Shown here piece by piece: positions 14,203 through 14,465 of a DNA stretch of 14,465 nt. The position numbers and the translations under genes were made by a program. The DNA is taken from positions 1 to 14,465 of the forward strand of contig JAFXRA010000040.1 of NCBI GenBank assembly GCA_017526725.1. The letters are read 5' to 3'. The stretch is from Candidatus Rifleibacteriota bacterium (lineage in GTDB: Bacteria > Riflebacteria > Ozemobacteria > Ozemobacterales > Ozemobacteraceae). Below the pieces are notes generated by a model. The model saw only the letters and a program-made list of their open reading frames with translations. It made no database searches and was not told the DNA's origin. The first letter of the stretch is position 1; the number at the start of each line of letters is the position of its first letter.

Positions 14203-14277
14203 CTACACATTTGTCATAAAAAGTATAGAGTATGGGCTTTATCTCTGAAAGATATACGTTTATGACAATGGGTAAGC
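14203..14277 (+). repeat. 75-bp hairpin repeat, copy 2 (downstream of the EF-G paralogue)
   Basis: Gap-free copy of 11534-11608, with an offset of exactly 2669 bp. The outer stem TTGTCATAAA (14211-14220)/TTTATGACAA (14259-14268) is unchanged. Differences are at 14229 (A for C), 14242 (T for G), 14252 (A for C) and 14275 (A for G). The inner long stem is shortened to GTATA/TATAC, but the small hairpin TATCT-CTGAA-AGATA (14240-14254) is preserved by a paired change. Confidence 0.85.
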
Positions 14278-14293
14278 AAGACAGAGCGGATAA

Positions 14294-14333
14294 CCAAGCG
14301 AAGCTTGGCGTGATGGGCGGTTAGTGATTAGTG
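14294..14333 (+). repeat. 40-bp palindrome-bearing repeat, copy C
   Basis: The hairpin CCAAGC-GAA-GCTTGG (14294-14308) contains the heptamer GCGAAGC and is followed by a GTG-rich tail. It aligns over 40 bp without gaps to the minus strand of 2361-2322. Confidence 0.7.
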
Positions 14334-14342
14334 GCGAGTGAG

Positions 14343-14363
14343 CGGACAGTAGAAGCGAAACCT
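14343..14363 (+). repeat. 21-bp repeat of the CGGACAGTAG element
   Basis: 19 of 21 positions match 11716-11736 (differences at 14354 and 14359). In both places it lies downstream of a 75-bp hairpin copy, but here without the inverted partner ACTGTCCG. Confidence 0.55.
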
Positions 14364-14445
14364 TAAATTAGAGATAAGATAAGAGAGAGGAGAGATAAGG
14401 CATATGAACAATTATAAAAAAATATAAAAAAATTTTTCTGAGCTA

Positions 14446-14451
14446 TTGACA
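14446..14451 (+). promoter_or_regulatory. consensus -35 box for a gene beyond the right edge
   Basis: TTGACA is a perfect -35 hexamer preceded by a very A/T-rich tract (14408-14437) resembling an UP element. With 17-bp spacing the -10 box would fall at about 14469, just outside the window. Confidence 0.35.
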
Positions 14452-14465
14452 ACAAAGACAAAATA

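Noticed and set aside
11534..14277. Composite transposon formed by the two 75-bp direct repeats with the EF-G gene as cargo
   Set aside because: There is no transposase, no obvious target duplication, and the cargo is a normal translation gene with its own promoter and terminator.
14404..14427. 7-codon frame after GGAGAGATAAGG near the right edge
   Set aside because: It has a fair ribosome-site look, but it is too short to support and ends in A-rich DNA upstream of the -35 box.

Overview
The window looks like chromosomal DNA of a low-GC bacterium (clearly AT-rich by eye, especially between genes) with a Gram-negative type, diderm envelope. Evidence for this is the start of a polysaccharide export protein, a lytic transglycosylase with a signal peptide, a secreted TPR protein and sigma-54. 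I cannot name the phylum from the sequence. All the large genes are intact housekeeping or envelope genes. I see no transposase, integrase, phage gene, tRNA, rRNA or CRISPR array.

Layout. A leftward polysaccharide-export gene runs off the left edge (1-176). rpoN (sigma-54) is read rightward from a near-consensus promoter (478-1932). A 490-bp convergent gap built almost wholly of short repeats and palindromes follows (1933-2422). A leftward block comes next: mutS2, glmS, a TPR-repeat protein and a Slt-type lytic transglycosylase (2423-10506). The TPR-glmS-mutS2 part looks like one transcription unit (33-bp gap, then a TAA directly followed by ATG), with its own likely promoter after slt. Further right is a small leftward unit: an excisionase/MerR-type HTH protein (10836-11045) followed by a 54-codon candidate membrane protein (10655-10819) that is too short for ordinary ORF callers, closed by a clear Rho-independent terminator. 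About 900 bp without a convincing gene follow, AT-rich at first and then repeat-rich. A rightward EF-G paralogue (11954-14038) with a promoter and a perfect terminator comes next. The right edge holds more repeats and a consensus -35 box for a gene beyond the window.

Functionally the slt-TPR-glmS-mutS2 block mixes cell-wall turnover (transglycosylase), cell-wall precursor supply (GlmS makes glucosamine-6-phosphate) and a MutS2/Smr ATPase. The EF-G paralogue belongs to the divergent EF-G-like group and lacks the usual G2, G3 and G4 signatures and the catalytic His of true EF-G.

The most unusual content is not in the genes. Three intergenic regions (1933-2425, 11480-11861, 14203-14363) are built from one shared kit of modules. 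These are a 75-bp hairpin repeat flanking the EF-G gene whose two copies differ at three mutually covarying positions; a GTGGGAC cassette with 15-bp spacing; 9-bp GTT-phased tandem repeats; GCTCT arrays, one of which runs into the mutS2 stop codon; a 40-bp palindrome-bearing repeat whose copies differ only by transitions; and many palindromes with GAA/TTC triloops. I do not recognise these as a named repeat family.
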